Counted from the first letter of the stretch, positions 37,273 to 51,972 are shown. The stretch: DNA of 64,000 nucleotides from Collybiopsis luxurians FD-317 M1 (GCA_000827265.1 KN834830.1:12713-76712); one strand, 5' to 3'. Notes: generated by a model from the letters alone, not told the origin. Numbers and translations: made by a program.

Positions 37273-37392
37273 TTTAGCCTCATCCATAGTCACAACCATC
37301 GTCATTTATCTCTGCATATCTCCGGCTCTCACAGGGTGGTCCTTCTCATTTTCGACCGCTCTCACGCATCTTACCCTTGAGATCATACTTAA
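37273..37392 (+). promoter_or_regulatory. Esterase C promoter module
   Basis: The third copy: CCATAGTCACAACCATCGTCATT, then GCTCTCAC, CTTCTCATTTTCGACCGCTCTCAC and GATCATACTTAA. It is closer to B than to A. Confidence 0.5.
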
Positions 37393-37433
37393 AATCTGCA
37401 TGACTTTTCCTATGCTTCCTTCTCTCGTCCAAA

Positions 37434-40196
<2,763 letters not shown>

Positions 40197-40519
40197 GGTT
40201 ATGTCGGGCCCGGCTTCCGAAGTAGCCGAGTCTGCTCTGCGCTGTTTGGACGATTGCGTATATTACAGGATCTATTACCGCTGTCTACACTTAGCTCTGA
40301 TAGACAGTCAGAATGAACTTTCCATCGCTCAATGACAATATAAACTGAAGGTACAACTCGGTCCGGGCCGGTGATACCCCTACTTGTGAACGCCACATTT
40401 TCTTTAAATTCTCATCTACGATAAGCCTGGTCTGAAGAGCTTCGCCTCTCAACCACGGTGTGTATGAGACCTCAGCATGCTTCGAATCCGCTAATCTGAT
40501 GTTCACTTCAGCCTATATC
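40197..40519. other. Intergenic, no gene seen
   Basis: The end of the esterase cluster and the upstream region of F-box gene 1. An upstream in-frame extension of the F-box ORF exists (from 40460), but the sister genes align from the ATG at 40520. Confidence 0.4.
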
Positions 40520-42181
40520 ATGGCTCATTCCACCAGCACCGCTGATAAGTTGTGCTGGAGGTGTAAAAATCCAATCCCACCGGCAAGGGTAAATATTAAC
40601 GCTTCTGAGCTTCACACTAAGCTTCGCTCACAGTACGGCCCCTCCATGCTGACAGCTCAGGAGGTTGATGAAATCGTCAAATCATGCGAGCGAGACTTGG
40701 AAGATTATGAAACCGAGGTGGTGCAGCTTCAGTCTCAGATATTGCTCCTTCAGCAGAAGCGACAGCATATAAAAACCTATATGACCAACGCTCGCTCACT
40801 CTTATCCCCTGTACGACGGGTACCCAACGAAATTCTAGGTGTCATCTTTGAATACGCTTGTAACCAGAACCTCATCCAGGAGTTCCCGTGGTCTCTCGAC
40901 GATAATCCGCCGCCCACGGAGCTGACATCTCCTGCCATTTCCTTTCTTCCAGCATTGTCCATTAGTTCCACCTGCTCAAGGTGGCACTCGATAGCCAAAT
41001 CTTCCAATCTGTGGTCTAACCTGAGGCTTGAAGTCACCACTAAATTTCCTGGATTGCTCGATCCGACCATGAATATTATTCAAATGTTCCTGACACGCTC
41101 GGCTGAAAGGTTGCTCGATATACACCTGACCATCTCAGGTGATCCGCAAAATCATATTTCCCCTGTATTTGACCTCCTTCTGCAACACAGCGTGCGGTGG
41201 AAGGTGTTCAAATTCCAAGGATGGAATTCCGCCGTTCGCCCATGCATGATCTCCAAGCATCTCGAATACGACCCCACTCGGGACTTCCCCAATCTTGAAA
41301 TATTGGAGATTGCTAACGTGTGTCCGGAAGAGCTGGATGTTTTTCGTAATGCACCAAAGCTACGAAAACTCCGTCACTGGTTCATGATGCCAGCGCATCT
41401 GCCTTTAGCACAATTAACCCACATCACTTGTTACGCGGCTTTTGGTGGGCTAGATGACCTTTTTGACTTCTGTCCGAATGTCGTTAGTCTCGAATTGTCA
41501 TCCCTGCAGAGAAGTCCGGGTCATTCGTTCCAGTCTGTGACTCCGAAAACGTCATATAGAGTCACCTCTCTCACTCTCCTGGATGACTGTGTCAAGACTG
41601 ATCGCACGTTAGATTTGGCATTATTGAACTTGACTTTGCCAGCATTGAAAGAACTCCGTGTGGAGCGCAAATTGTCCTGGCAAGGCCATAATGCCAGGTG
41701 GCCCAAAGATATATTCTTCTCATTCTTATCCCGTTCGTCATGCAAATTAACCAAGCTGACTATTTCATCGATTGGAATTTCTGATACGGATCTCATCCCT
41801 GCCCTGCAGCTTCTTTCTTCCCTCGTATCCCTTGAAATCAACGACTATGAAGCTTCCCCGAACATCAGCCCCATTACCTCCAGATTCATTCGTTCCCTCG
41901 AATTCAGTGGATCGAATTCTACGCTTATCCCGAAACTTCGCTGTCTCTCATTGGATTATAGCGGGTATGGATTCGACGACCTTGGGTTTATCAGCATGGT
42001 GTCATCTCGTTGGCTGCTGGATCCCAGATACGCAAAGATGGTTGGAGTGGAGTGTCTTCGATCGGTGGAGATGCGGTTTCGACAACGAGAAGTGAATGGC
42101 GCACTTTATAAGCCTCTTCAACTTTTGGATAAGATGGGATTACGCGTCACCGTTCTGGGAAAGAACAATACAAAAATTTAA
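40520..42181 (+). CDS. F-box protein 1
   Basis: A single exon of 553 residues. Order: a short CWRCKNP motif (C-x2-C) near residue 11, a coiled coil (about 50-95), an F-box-like segment around SPVRRVPNEILGVIFEYAC (about 97-115), then leucine-rich repeat-like strands to the end, DKMGLRVTVLGKN. F-box proteins recruit substrates to SCF ubiquitin ligases; such families expand strongly in agaricomycetes. The start was chosen at 40520 because all three tandem copies align from just before the CWRC motif. It is the first of three head-to-tail paralogues; nothing in the sequence identifies a target. Confidence 0.8.
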   Translation: MAHSTSTADKLCWRCKNPIPPARVNINASELHTKLRSQYGPSMLTAQEVDEIVKSCERDLEDYETEVVQLQSQILLLQQKRQHIKTYMTNARSLLSPVRRVPNEILGVIFEYACNQNLIQEFPWSLDDNPPPTELTSPAISFLPALSISSTCSRWHSIAKSSNLWSNLRLEVTTKFPGLLDPTMNIIQMFLTRSAERLLDIHLTISGDPQNHISPVFDLLLQHSVRWKVFKFQGWNSAVRPCMISKHLEYDPTRDFPNLEILEIANVCPEELDVFRNAPKLRKLRHWFMMPAHLPLAQLTHITCYAAFGGLDDLFDFCPNVVSLELSSLQRSPGHSFQSVTPKTSYRVTSLTLLDDCVKTDRTLDLALLNLTLPALKELRVERKLSWQGHNARWPKDIFFSFLSRSSCKLTKLTISSIGISDTDLIPALQLLSSLVSLEINDYEASPNISPITSRFIRSLEFSGSNSTLIPKLRCLSLDYSGYGFDDLGFISMVSSRWLLDPRYAKMVGVECLRSVEMRFRQREVNGALYKPLQLLDKMGLRVTVLGKNNTKI

Positions 42182-42570
42182 GGGTTTGGTTGTCGCAATG
42201 TTCGTGTGCAAAATGGATCTTGAACTTGTAGCAATAACTGTACAGTAGCCTATTGTACCATGTATAAAATTTGCTTCCAACCATGTTCCTTGGTACTTAT
42301 GCTCTTTTCTAAAAGACTTAGTTTATATGACAGTAGTCTTAGTAGCCTACTTACTTTAGCGCAAGAGCAAGTTGCAGTAAGCGCCAAATAAGCGCCGTCT
42401 GGATTTTCACCGGCGCTTCAATACACCAATACATCCTATCCCTTGACCGCCACCCAACCGAAACCGCTACCTGTCTTTTCTGCTCATCTCCAGGAAATTT
42501 TATTCCTTCCGCTAGGTATGCCTGGAGTTTTTAGTTCTCGCTCTTGTTCAGTTGGCATTTGCTCTAGCTC
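42182..42570. other. Intergenic between F-box genes 1 and 2
   Basis: Promoter of F-box gene 2; nothing else seen. Confidence 0.4.
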
Positions 42571-44250
42571 ATGTCTCAGTCCCCCACCAACGCCGATTTG
42601 TGCTGGAAATGCAAAAACCCAGTTCAAAAAGCGCGGGTGAATATGAACTCTTCCGAGCTCTTCACGAGATTCAGATCAGAATACGGCACGCATGCATCGT
42701 CAGCACAGCAGGTCGATGAAGTCGTGGACTTGTGCAACAAAGACCTGGAGGATTATGAAGCAGAAATCGCGCGCCTTCAAGGTCGAATATTACTCCTTCA
42801 GAAGAAACAGAAGCATTTGAGAATCTACAGAACGAATGTTCGCTTTCTCTCTTCTCCTGTGCGAAGGCTACCCGACGAAGTTCTGAGCATTATCTTTGAA
42901 TTCGCATGCGACCGGAACCTCATCCAAGAGTACCCATGGTCTCTTGACCAAAATCCTCCCCCTACAAACCTGAAATCCCCAGCTATGGCCTATATACCAG
43001 TACTTTCGATCAGCTCTACCTGCTCAAGGTGGCGTTCGATCGCCAAATCTCCAAGTCTGTGGTCCAAATTGCAGCTCGAAATTACATCAAAAGCCGCCAC
43101 TCCTGAACAACCGGACCCATTTATGGAGATTCTTGACTTATTCCTCTCGCGCTCTGCCCAAAGATTGCTTGAGATAAAGCTCAGCATCATAGGCGATCCA
43201 CAAGGTACACCGTTGGCGTTAGAAGTCCTTGCGCAGCATACCTCGCGCTGGAAAGTATTCGAGTTTGAAGCTACAAGTCTTGATAATCGTCGAATGGTCA
43301 TCACTGAATATCTTAATACCAATGCCCATCTCGATTTTCCCAATCTTGAAAAATTGTCAATCGGCAATGCCAGCTCTGGGGTGTTGGATATTTTCCGGAG
43401 TGCACCAAAGATCCGAAGACTTCGTAATTGGTTCATTACCTTGCCATCTCAACTACCATATGCGCAACTAACCCACATTGCCTGTTGGGCTGTTAGTGGC
43501 CGACTGGATAATCTCCTTGATCAGTGTCCAAACCTTCTTTCTCTAGAACTCCGGCCTTCTCGAAAGCGTAACGGTTCGTTCCATTCCATGATTCATAAAA
43601 CTTCAGATACAATCAAATTCCTGACCCTTGTGGATAATTCCGCCACGACTGACCGCTTGCTGGAATTGGCATTGTCATCTTTAACCTTATCCGAGTTGAA
43701 AGAACTTTGCATACGACGCGAATTGTCATATAATGGCTATGACGCAGGATGGCCCAAAGATTTATTCACCTCCTTCCTGTCGCGTTCATCCTGCCAATTA
43801 ACCAAGTTGGTTATTTCGTCGATCGGTCTTTCCGATACCGACCTCATTGCGGCCCTGCAGCTTCTCCCATCTCTTGTCATCCTTCAGCTTGACGACAACG
43901 ATGCTTCCCCAAAGATCAGTCCCATCACCTCTAACTTCATTTGTGCTCTAGAGCCACTTGGAGCTCTCGAGCGCAGCATCTCCAACTCTACGCTTATTCC
44001 GAAGCTCCGCTATCTCTCGTTGAATTTCAGCGGGAATGAATTCGACGACCTTGGATTTATCAGCATGATTTCTTCTCGCTGGCTTCTGGATTCAATGGAT
44101 ACAGAGATTACTGGGGTAGAGCGTATTCGATCGGTGGAGATGCGGTTCCAGGAGCGAGAGGTGGATGCCACAGTTTATCAACCTCTTCAACTTTTGGATA
44201 GGATGGGTTTGAGGGTAACTGTCTGCGGGATGAACGATACGAAAATTTAA
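42571..44250 (+). CDS. F-box protein 2
   Basis: A single exon of 559 residues. It starts MSQSPTNADLCWKCKNP, followed by a coiled coil, the F-box segment SPVRRLPDEVLSIIFEFAC and an LRR-like C-terminal region ending in VCGMNDTKI. It is collinear with gene 1 over its full length and uninterrupted. The most diverged region is the segment after the F-box, as expected for the substrate-recognition half. Confidence 0.82.
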   Translation: MSQSPTNADLCWKCKNPVQKARVNMNSSELFTRFRSEYGTHASSAQQVDEVVDLCNKDLEDYEAEIARLQGRILLLQKKQKHLRIYRTNVRFLSSPVRRLPDEVLSIIFEFACDRNLIQEYPWSLDQNPPPTNLKSPAMAYIPVLSISSTCSRWRSIAKSPSLWSKLQLEITSKAATPEQPDPFMEILDLFLSRSAQRLLEIKLSIIGDPQGTPLALEVLAQHTSRWKVFEFEATSLDNRRMVITEYLNTNAHLDFPNLEKLSIGNASSGVLDIFRSAPKIRRLRNWFITLPSQLPYAQLTHIACWAVSGRLDNLLDQCPNLLSLELRPSRKRNGSFHSMIHKTSDTIKFLTLVDNSATTDRLLELALSSLTLSELKELCIRRELSYNGYDAGWPKDLFTSFLSRSSCQLTKLVISSIGLSDTDLIAALQLLPSLVILQLDDNDASPKISPITSNFICALEPLGALERSISNSTLIPKLRYLSLNFSGNEFDDLGFISMISSRWLLDSMDTEITGVERIRSVEMRFQEREVDATVYQPLQLLDRMGLRVTVCGMNDTKI

Positions 44251-44565
44251 CTGCCCGAAGATACAGAAATGTTATCGAATCCATTTCATTAGCATTTGCA
44301 AAGATAGTTTTGTACTCCAACTTGAACAGATAAATCAGTGTACTTATGTGAGATCGTGTGGCCCTGAAAACTTAAATTCATCCGGCTTGTCGCCTGCGTT
44401 CTTTTGGACCGTTGCCACTTCCGGCCCGCTGCACGAGCGCCACTTCTTGCCGACATCCTGCTTCCTTTATAACATCCACGTCGGTTTAGTCGTTCTCAAA
44501 GTGAGCACAATGCCTCATCTCGTACAGTTCTAGGCAATACTAAGTAGGCGTCGAGCTTGGCCGCT
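44251..44565. other. Intergenic between F-box genes 2 and 3
   Basis: Promoter of F-box gene 3; nothing else seen. Confidence 0.4.
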
Positions 44566-46223
44566 ATGTCTCAGCCCACCTCCAGCGCCTCAAGCTTGTG
44601 CTGGAGGTGCAAAAACCCGGTACACGGAGCACGGGTGAATATCAACTCTCCCGAGCTTTACGCCAGACTTCGTTCACAGTACGGAGCCACCACTTTGGAA
44701 GTACAAGAGATCGATGATATCGCAAACCTATGCGAAAGAGATTTGGAGGACTGCGAAGCCGAGATGACGCGTCTTCAGTCTCAGATTCTGCTCCTTCAGG
44801 AGAAACAGAAGCGTTTGAGAGCTTACAAAACGAAGATTCGCTCTCTTTCTTCTCCTGTGCGAAGGATACCCAACGAAATTTTGAATGTCATCTTTGAATA
44901 CGCTTGCGACCAGAATCTCATCCAGGAGTCTCCGTGGTCTCTCAACAGTAGGCCTCCGCTCACGAAATTGACATCTCCTACCATTTCCTATCTTCCAGCT
45001 CTAACCATCAGCTCAACCTGCTCGAGGTGGCGTTCGGTTGCCAGGAATCCCAATCTGTGGTCAAGGTTAAGGCTCGAAGTCACAACAAGACCCACTGCGC
45101 CTGGATTGCATGATCCGATCACAAATATCATTCAACTATTCCTTACTCGCTCCGCCGAAAGGTTGTTGGAGATAAATCTATACATCTTGGGTGATCCTCA
45201 AGGTCGCATGCCCGCTGCATTGAGCTCCTAGTTCAACACAGCGAGCGCTGGAAGTCATTCGAGTTTGAATCTGAGAGTCGTCGTTTCACGATCTCCCGAT
45301 ATCTCCAGCACAGTCCTACTCGGAACTTTTCCAACCTCGAAAAATTGCACATCGGTAACATTGGTGCCGGAGAGCTCGAGATCTTCCAGGACGCCCCAAA
45401 GCTTCGAAAACTCAGCAGTTGGCTGATGACGCCGTCCCGACTTCCCCTCACGCAGCCGACTCATATCGTTTTTTACCCGGCTCTCGGTGGATTCGATAGC
45501 CTTTTCGACCATAGTCCGAATCTCGTTTATCTAGAATTGCGGTCCCTACGAAGGAATCCTAATAATGCCTTCCAGGGCATGATACCCAAAACGTCACATA
45601 CGATCAAACACCTGACCCTTCTGGATAATTGCACCACGACCGATTGCTTATTGGACTTGGCATTATCGTCCTTAACATTACCCGCATTGAAAGAATTTCG
45701 CATAGAACGAAACCTATCTTGGGGAGGTCACAACGCAAGCTGGCCTACGCAGTTATTTGCGTCCTTTTTCTCTCGCTCATCCTGCCAGATTACCAAGTTA
45801 GTTCTTGCATCGATGGGGATTTCTGATTCAGATTTCGTCGCTACCTTGCAGCTTCTCTCGTCTCTCGAAACATTGATATTCAGCGACTATAAAGCATCAC
45901 CGAAGATTTCCCCCGTGACTTCCAATTTTATTCGCGCTCTCGTATTCAGTGGTTCAAATTCAACCCTCGTCCCTAGATTGTGTTATCTTTCGTTGGATCT
46001 CAGCGGGGATACATTTGACGATACGGGATTTATTAACATGATTTCATCTCGGTGGTTATTAGATTTAGCAGACGCAGAAATGGCTGGTGTGGAGCGTCTT
46101 AGATCAGTAGATGTGCGGTTCCGGGAACGAGAGGCTGATGCTACGGTTTACAAACCTCTTCGATTTCTGGACACAATGGGTTTGAGGGTGGCCGTTTGTG
46201 GGAAGAGCGATATGAAAATTTAG
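44566..46223 (+). pseudogene. F-box protein 3, broken by one frameshift
   Basis: Collinear with F-box genes 1 and 2 from MSQPTSSASSLCWRCKNP to VCGKSDMKI. The first frame stops at TAG (45229-45231). The rest is in another frame up to TAG at 46221-46223 and continues the homology directly (QHSERWKSFEFE). Comparison with gene 2 places a one-base deletion at 45222-45223. No other damage was seen, so this is either a very young pseudogene or a sequencing error; read support at that base would decide. An in-frame TTG lies nine bases upstream, but ATG 44566 is the natural start. Confidence 0.78.
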
Positions 46224-46438
46224 TCGCTTGATTTTTTCTTGTGAAAAGTAGGATATGCCGCAGCGGTGTATGCGTCGCGGGAGAACTTAGGTTGGAGTGA
46301 CTAGCGGTACTTTAACTGATCTTTAGTATACAAAGTTCCACATGCAAAATTTGCATGGTTATCATACATTCAGACTTTCTACACCAGCTGATGAGAGTTA
46401 AATACAAGTACAAGACGATCCATGACTTCCGGATCATA
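46224..46438. other. Convergent 3' ends of F-box gene 3 and acyl-CoA dehydrogenase
   Basis: A short spacer between converging genes; nothing else seen. Confidence 0.4.
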
Positions 46439-47940
46439 TTAGAGCTTGGAAAATACTTCTTTCTTTGGGCCAATGTACCCAAACAGGTACGCCGCAACTC
46501 TGACATATCAATTTAGTCAGCTACAATGGCTAGTGAATATCTCCCAGTGCCTTACTTTCGCATCTGGATTTCTTCCGAACCTTCTGTGATTCGATAGCGT
46601 CTGTGATGACGATAAATACTATTCGAAGATCAATTAAACCACATTGCCACGGGAGAAGAACGCCACGTACTGTTCGAAAGGTTTGTGTCGGCTATACCCA
46701 ATGCCTCCGTGGACCTAACATGCCATTGAGTGCCGCCCTTGAAAGTCGGGCGACTCACCTGTATAGCTCGATCTGCAGCTTCAGTGCACAGCCTGTTTGC
46801 CCAATAGTTACACATCGACACCTTGTCCGAAATAGTTTTTTCAATCTCCTTGTGTGGCATCCTATCCATTTCCCAAGCCGTCTTGCGTATGAGGAGGCGA
46901 AGCATTTCGGCTTGGGTAGCCAGTTCGACCAAGGGGAATTGGATAGCCTGATTCTTCGCAAGCTCTTCTCCAAAAGGCTTTCGCTGACGGGCATACTTGA
47001 CAGATTCGCTGATACAGAACACGGCTGCGCCAAGAGATGATGCAGCTTGGCGGATGCGATTTTCGTGTACAAACGATTGAGCGATGGCTAATCCATTATC
47101 GATAGGTCCAAAGACAGCCGATTCTGGTACGAACACATTACGGAAAGCTACGGTGGCGTGATCTGTGGGCATATTGAATGTCTATGTAGGTGCTAGATTT
47201 AAGCATCTAATGACATCAACTCGAGGCAGAAAACTTACCCATTCGTAGCTAAGTACCTTGACGCCTTCAGCATGAGCAGGTACAAAGAACGCTGTAATAC
47301 CGCGAGCGTCACCAGGCTTCCCGCTCGTTCGAGCAAACACGATGCAATGAGTTGCCCGATGCTGATTAGTCTGCCATTTTTTGGCGCCATCAATTCTCCA
47401 TCCTTTCACCCCATTTCTGATTTCCCTAGTCGCTTTGGTTTCCATATGAGTAGCGTCGCTGCCATGATTTGGCTCAGTCAGCCCAAAAGTGGTACGGATC
47501 CTGCCTTCTAGGCGGCCCCAGATAAACTCTTTCTTCTGTTTCTCCGAGCCAAATCCCATTAGCATGACGACGTCAGGGCAATTCCCCACTACACTATGCT
47601 CATTCTGGAGGTCATTGAACAGGCCTAGGCCTTTCGAGGCTAGATGTTCGCGGATGACCGCCATCCACAGATTACCTATGTTGCGGCCTCCGTACTCCTT
47701 GGGTAGAGCAAGTCGGTAATAGCCAGCTTTGTCTGCGCGGATGCGCGCCTCATCCAGGAGCGCTTCCCAGTCATCAGCAGGCAATCCCCCAGCTTTCCAA
47801 TTGGTCCGTGCATATTCACGCCGATGGTCAAAGAAGCGATTATTATCGTTTTCGTTCTGTAGCGGTGTAATCTCACGAGCGATAAAGGCGTCTAGCTCGG
47901 TTAGACAGTCCTGCAGGTCTTGAGGTAGACTAAAATTCAT
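46439..47940 (-). CDS. Acyl-CoA dehydrogenase family protein
   Basis: Five exons on the minus strand (47940-47239, 47181-46759, 46714-46671, 46618-46556, 46499-46439) give 430 residues. The N-terminal helical domain includes KEYGGRN and a FND segment. The FAD/acyl-CoA middle domain has TEPNHGSDATHMETKATR; the C-terminal domain has RQKPFGEELAKNQAIQ, VHGGIGYSRHKPFE (restored by splicing a 44-nt exon) and YRITEGSEEIQMRK. The enzyme would oxidise acyl-CoA thioesters with FAD, in peroxisome or mitochondrion; no clear targeting signal was seen. Start at 47940 (MNFSLPQDLQD), since the longer ORF upstream uses TTG. Divergent from the MFS gene. Confidence 0.86.
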
Positions 47941-48861
47941 TTGTGTTATCCGCGATACCAAATGGTCGTAGAGAAGTAATGGTAGAGTCGGTTCAAAGGA
48001 AAGCTACCGTACGCTTCCTCCATGGAGTCTCATGCGGATTCACGAGTTCGCCTTTGCCTGGGATTGGTCTGTTGCTCGCTCGGGACGGGTCAATTAAGTT
48101 ACCGGCTCTGTCAGGTGACCGTGTAACATTACGGGCCGCCAATGACCGCCGACCACCCCGCCTTCGCGTCGCGCTGATTTATCTCCGAATCCTTGGAAAG
48201 GACATTTCTGATACGGTTTTCAGCGTTAGAAAATGTGAAGGGAAAAGCGAAAGCCACGCATGGTTTCACTTCCCGCTATGTTATTTCTGTTTTCATTCCT
48301 TGGCTTTGGTCCCCAAAGCTGCCAAATGACCTCCGACAGTCACGGTGAAATTCCTCTGTGGCTTGAATTAATCTATTAATCTCACAGTATCCACAGAAAC
48401 GATGCTTCTCCTGATGTTCAGCGATGATTTTGGAGGATGATGACGCTCGTAAGATGTTTTTCTCAACTGATTTTCCGTGCAGACTATCGGTCCAACTTAA
48501 CGCCAGCGATTCTATCTTGCATTCAATCGCTTCATTTGCTTTATGTAAAAAATTCGCATGGTAGAGTATCCAGCACAGTACACTCGGAAAGCACTTTTTG
48601 CTTGCTAGCATTGAAAACCACGCCCACATTAGGGACAATCATAGCCGAAAGATGCGCTTCGCGCATGGTTCAGGAAGATGTTTTTAGCTTCGCGAAGCTC
48701 AAGCTCCTACTGATCTCGGCAGTACCCCATCATCAATCCAATACATCCCCATCTGTCTAGCAATTGAAACGGTTATATATTGCTTAAGGAGACATGAAGG
48801 GATGGTTAGCTCGAACCTGCGAGCCCTTTTTCCTTTCTCCTTCCACGACACCTTTCTCAAC
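47941..48861. promoter_or_regulatory. Divergent promoter region between acyl-CoA dehydrogenase and MFS transporter
   Basis: 920 bp with no supported gene. It holds two close palindromes: ATGCGC-TTC-GCGCAT (48652-48666) and the perfect 14-mer AGCTTCGCGAAGCT (48686-48699). These could be sites for a dimeric regulator serving both genes; no known factor is claimed. Confidence 0.4.
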
Positions 48862-51605
48862 ATGAGCTCTTCCTCCCAGAGCGACAGAATTGACGAGAAA
48901 TCCGACATTTATGATCAACATGTCGAGCTTGCTGCGTCGGAGGTTGATACAGGCGCTCAACTTGTAGCCGGGAGTGCGGGGGAGGTCGATCCCGCTGAGG
49001 CGCTGCGTATTCGGTTCGTTTGCCTTTTTGTTGCCTTCCGAGTTGAATGCGAGGGCTGATGGGTCTTTGTAGGAAGAAGATAGATAGAAATATATTGCCC
49101 TTGATGTGCTGTGAGTCTAGTCTCGAATTTTCCGGGGTATCGGGATATCATTGCTGACGGGAGGATATAGTTCTTTATCTGTGAGCCTATACCCCGCTAT
49201 CAATCACTCATGAAGAACTCAAATTTGTTCAAAAAGAGTGCAATTCGCAGACAAGACCACACTGGGTTATGCTGCGATTTCTGGGCTGATGTATGTCGTT
49301 GTCAGACTCCTCCGCGCTTGGACTGAGAGATGATCATTCAGTGAAGAGGCACATCTGACGGCCGACCAGTGAATATTATTTCATTTTTACGCTGAAAAGA
49401 TCTATTCTGAGGATTCTGAACGCTGATCCTAGGTACAATTGGTGTGTACTGTTTGAGCTCAATTCCGTGTCGTGAACTGACGTTGCGTCAAACCACCAGG
49501 CTTGGGACGATTTTCTACCTGAGCTATCTCGCCTTCGAATTCCCCCAGAATCTTGCCTTGCAGCGGTTCCCCGTCGGAAAATGGATGAGGTCTGTCCTGT
49601 CTATGTCCAACCGTCAGCAGGTCTTACGGACTACTAACATTGCCTTGCTATTCTATCGACAGTATCAATATACTGATTTGGTAAGTTCTAATCTGTCACC
49701 CGCTTAATTTACGAAAGCACCCGTTGATTTTCCGCACACTATGCTATACATAGGTCTATTGCCCTCTGTACACACGCTGCTTGCAAGAGCTTCGGTGGGC
49801 TGTTCGCAGTCCGATTTATTCTTGGCATGTGCGAAGGATCTATCACGGCCGGTTTCATGATTGTCAGTTCCATGTTCTACACCCGGAGAGAGCAGACGTT
49901 ACGGGTGGGCTATTGGTGTAAGCAATCGGTTACGCGGCTTTATTGCTAAACAATGTTGAATCATATGCGATATAGTCCTTATGAACGGAACAGGTAAGAT
50001 TTTCTGTGTTCGTTCCTCCTGTCTTGAAATACTGATGAACTTTGTTTTCGCTTCTTCTCTATAACAGCGCAAATAATTCTAGCTTTCATCGCGTATGGCA
50101 CACTGAATATCACAAAGAGTAAACTAGAGCCGTGGCAATGGTATGATTAATTTCGTCTTTCTGCTTGACGCTGATCTTTTGCCCTGGTGTAGGCTTATGA
50201 TCATCACCGGTCTCCTTACTTTTGTCCTGGCCATCTGCTTCTGGTGGGTTTTTTTAATATTTATACGGAGGTGTACGTGGAGAGATTGACGCCTCGTGGC
50301 GAAGGTTCCTGTTCCCGGACTCGCCCACGAATGCATGGTATGATAGATCGTTGATTCAGGGTTTGGTGCGGTTTAAACTTACCGTGTTTTCGATTTAGGT
50401 TCCTTACTCCAAGAGAACGGGCAATCGCCGTGCAACGTATCAGGGTAAGTACTGGCATCCCGCTGCTTCATGTATCATGTTTCTTACTCGGAACAATCTC
50501 AGGAAAATCAAACGGGAGTCGAGAACAAACACTTTAAAAAAGAACAGTGCGTCATATCCCTTCCTTTACAGCTTCTGAAGAAAAACATGACTGATTTCTC
50601 GGATCGCTTCATCAAGATTAAAGGAAGTCTTGTGGGAACCCAGAACTTGGCTATTCTTCGTTTTTTCCATCGTCGACAACATCCCCAACTCGCTTCTCAA
50701 CCAGGGCACGCTCATCATAAGCTCGTTCGGGTTTACGACTATCCAAGTGACTCTCCTCGGCTGCGTCGCCGGTGTCATTGAAATCGCCACGATCTGGTCT
50801 GGCGTTGAGATATCGGCGCGGATACCCAACAGCCGTGCCTATGTCGGTTGCATATACTTCATCCCGTGTCTTCTCGGGGTATTCCTAGTTAACTTTTTGC
50901 CCTGGACGAATCAAGTGGGGTTGCTGTTCTCGGTATGGTTGTGTACGACGCAGATTATGGCGTTTGGTAGGTTGGGGTTTTTTCGAGGGAGTGGTCTCGT
51001 TTTATGCTCATTCGTGCTGTGCTTCATTTCAGTTATTTCGCTCGCGTGGGTTTCGTCCACGACTGCGGGGCATACGAAGAAGATTACGATGAACACGGTT
51101 ATGCTTATTGGGTACTGCATTGGTAATGCAGTAGGTCCATTTATGTGGCAGGCGAAGTACAAGCCTAGGTAAGATTTGGATTTTTTGCCCGGGGGGGTGT
51201 GCGTTTCGTTCTCATCTGTATCGTAGGAACCATGTCCCTTGGATTGTCATTGGCGTCTGTTATGTTGTCTGTTCCATCTTGCTGCTCACTATTCGGGTGA
51301 GTTTAAAAAGTTTTCTTGCACGGCTGGACATGGTTTTCATCCTTCTTCAGGCTTCATTTGCAGCGGAAAACAGACGTCGAAATGCTGAGCAGCCAGACAC
51401 GACGTACGACGATGTATACGTAGAGCTCAAGAGTCCAGATGGTGTGATAGAGAGAGTTAAAGTTGAAAAGGTACCGCCATTCTCTTTGTCATCTGCTGCG
51501 GGGCACGTTGAATGTTGATTGTTGCTAACATTTTTTTCTTTTCCACTCTAGGAATTTTTGGACCTAACTGATGTACAAAACCGGGAATTCAGATACGTTC
51601 TGTGA
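48862..51605 (+). CDS. MFS transporter, allantoate permease (Dal5) type
   Basis: The model has 20 exons, 1557 nt and 518 residues (48862-49013, 49073-49110, 49171-49180, 49237-49290, 49342-49368, 49433-49441, 49500-49589, 49663-49680, 49754-49917, 49976-49993, 50068-50140, 50193-50243, 50305-50337, 50399-50444, 50503-50546, 50617-50966, 51033-51168, 51227-51296, 51351-51470, 51552-51605). Family landmarks are QFADKTTLGYAA, FEFPQNLALQRFP, ILGMCEGSITAGFM, VGYWFLMNGT, FLFPDSPTNAWFLTPRERA, ENQTGVENKHFK and STTAGHTKK...GPFMWQAKY. It is a twelve-helix plasma-membrane transporter; relatives carry allantoate, pantothenate, nicotinate or short peptides, and substrate cannot be told. Exons of 9 and 10 nt are unusual. 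The intron at 50547-50616 was chosen because it restores LKEVLWEPRTWLF. Confidence 0.83.
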
Positions 51606-51972
51606 TTTTTTATACTTGAAAGCATTTTTGGAAAGCATTCCGGATGGTTCACATTACTATTTCTATCGGTCACTGGTCAGCGTTCAGCATAAAAAGTCGT
51701 TTAATGGTACTAGCGTCTGTGTATGTTACAGCTGAGAAAGTTAAACAATAAAATTTAAAAGCATTTACGGAAAACCTTTGACTGGCAGACTGCGGAAATG
51801 CGGGTGCGGGTACACGGCTGCGGGAGAAATTTAAAATAATAATAATAATATATATTCAAGATAAGCCGTTTTGGGACTTGGCGCTTAGATAATGGATAGA
51901 TATCAGGCGGCTGGAAAAAGTCTTTCCTTGGATTTTTCCATCCTCAGTACTCCTGACTGGCGGATGTAAACC
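51606..51972. other. Intergenic between MFS gene and LCB2
   Basis: Contains an AAT/TA microsatellite at about 51836-51853. Presumed LCB2 promoter. Confidence 0.4.
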
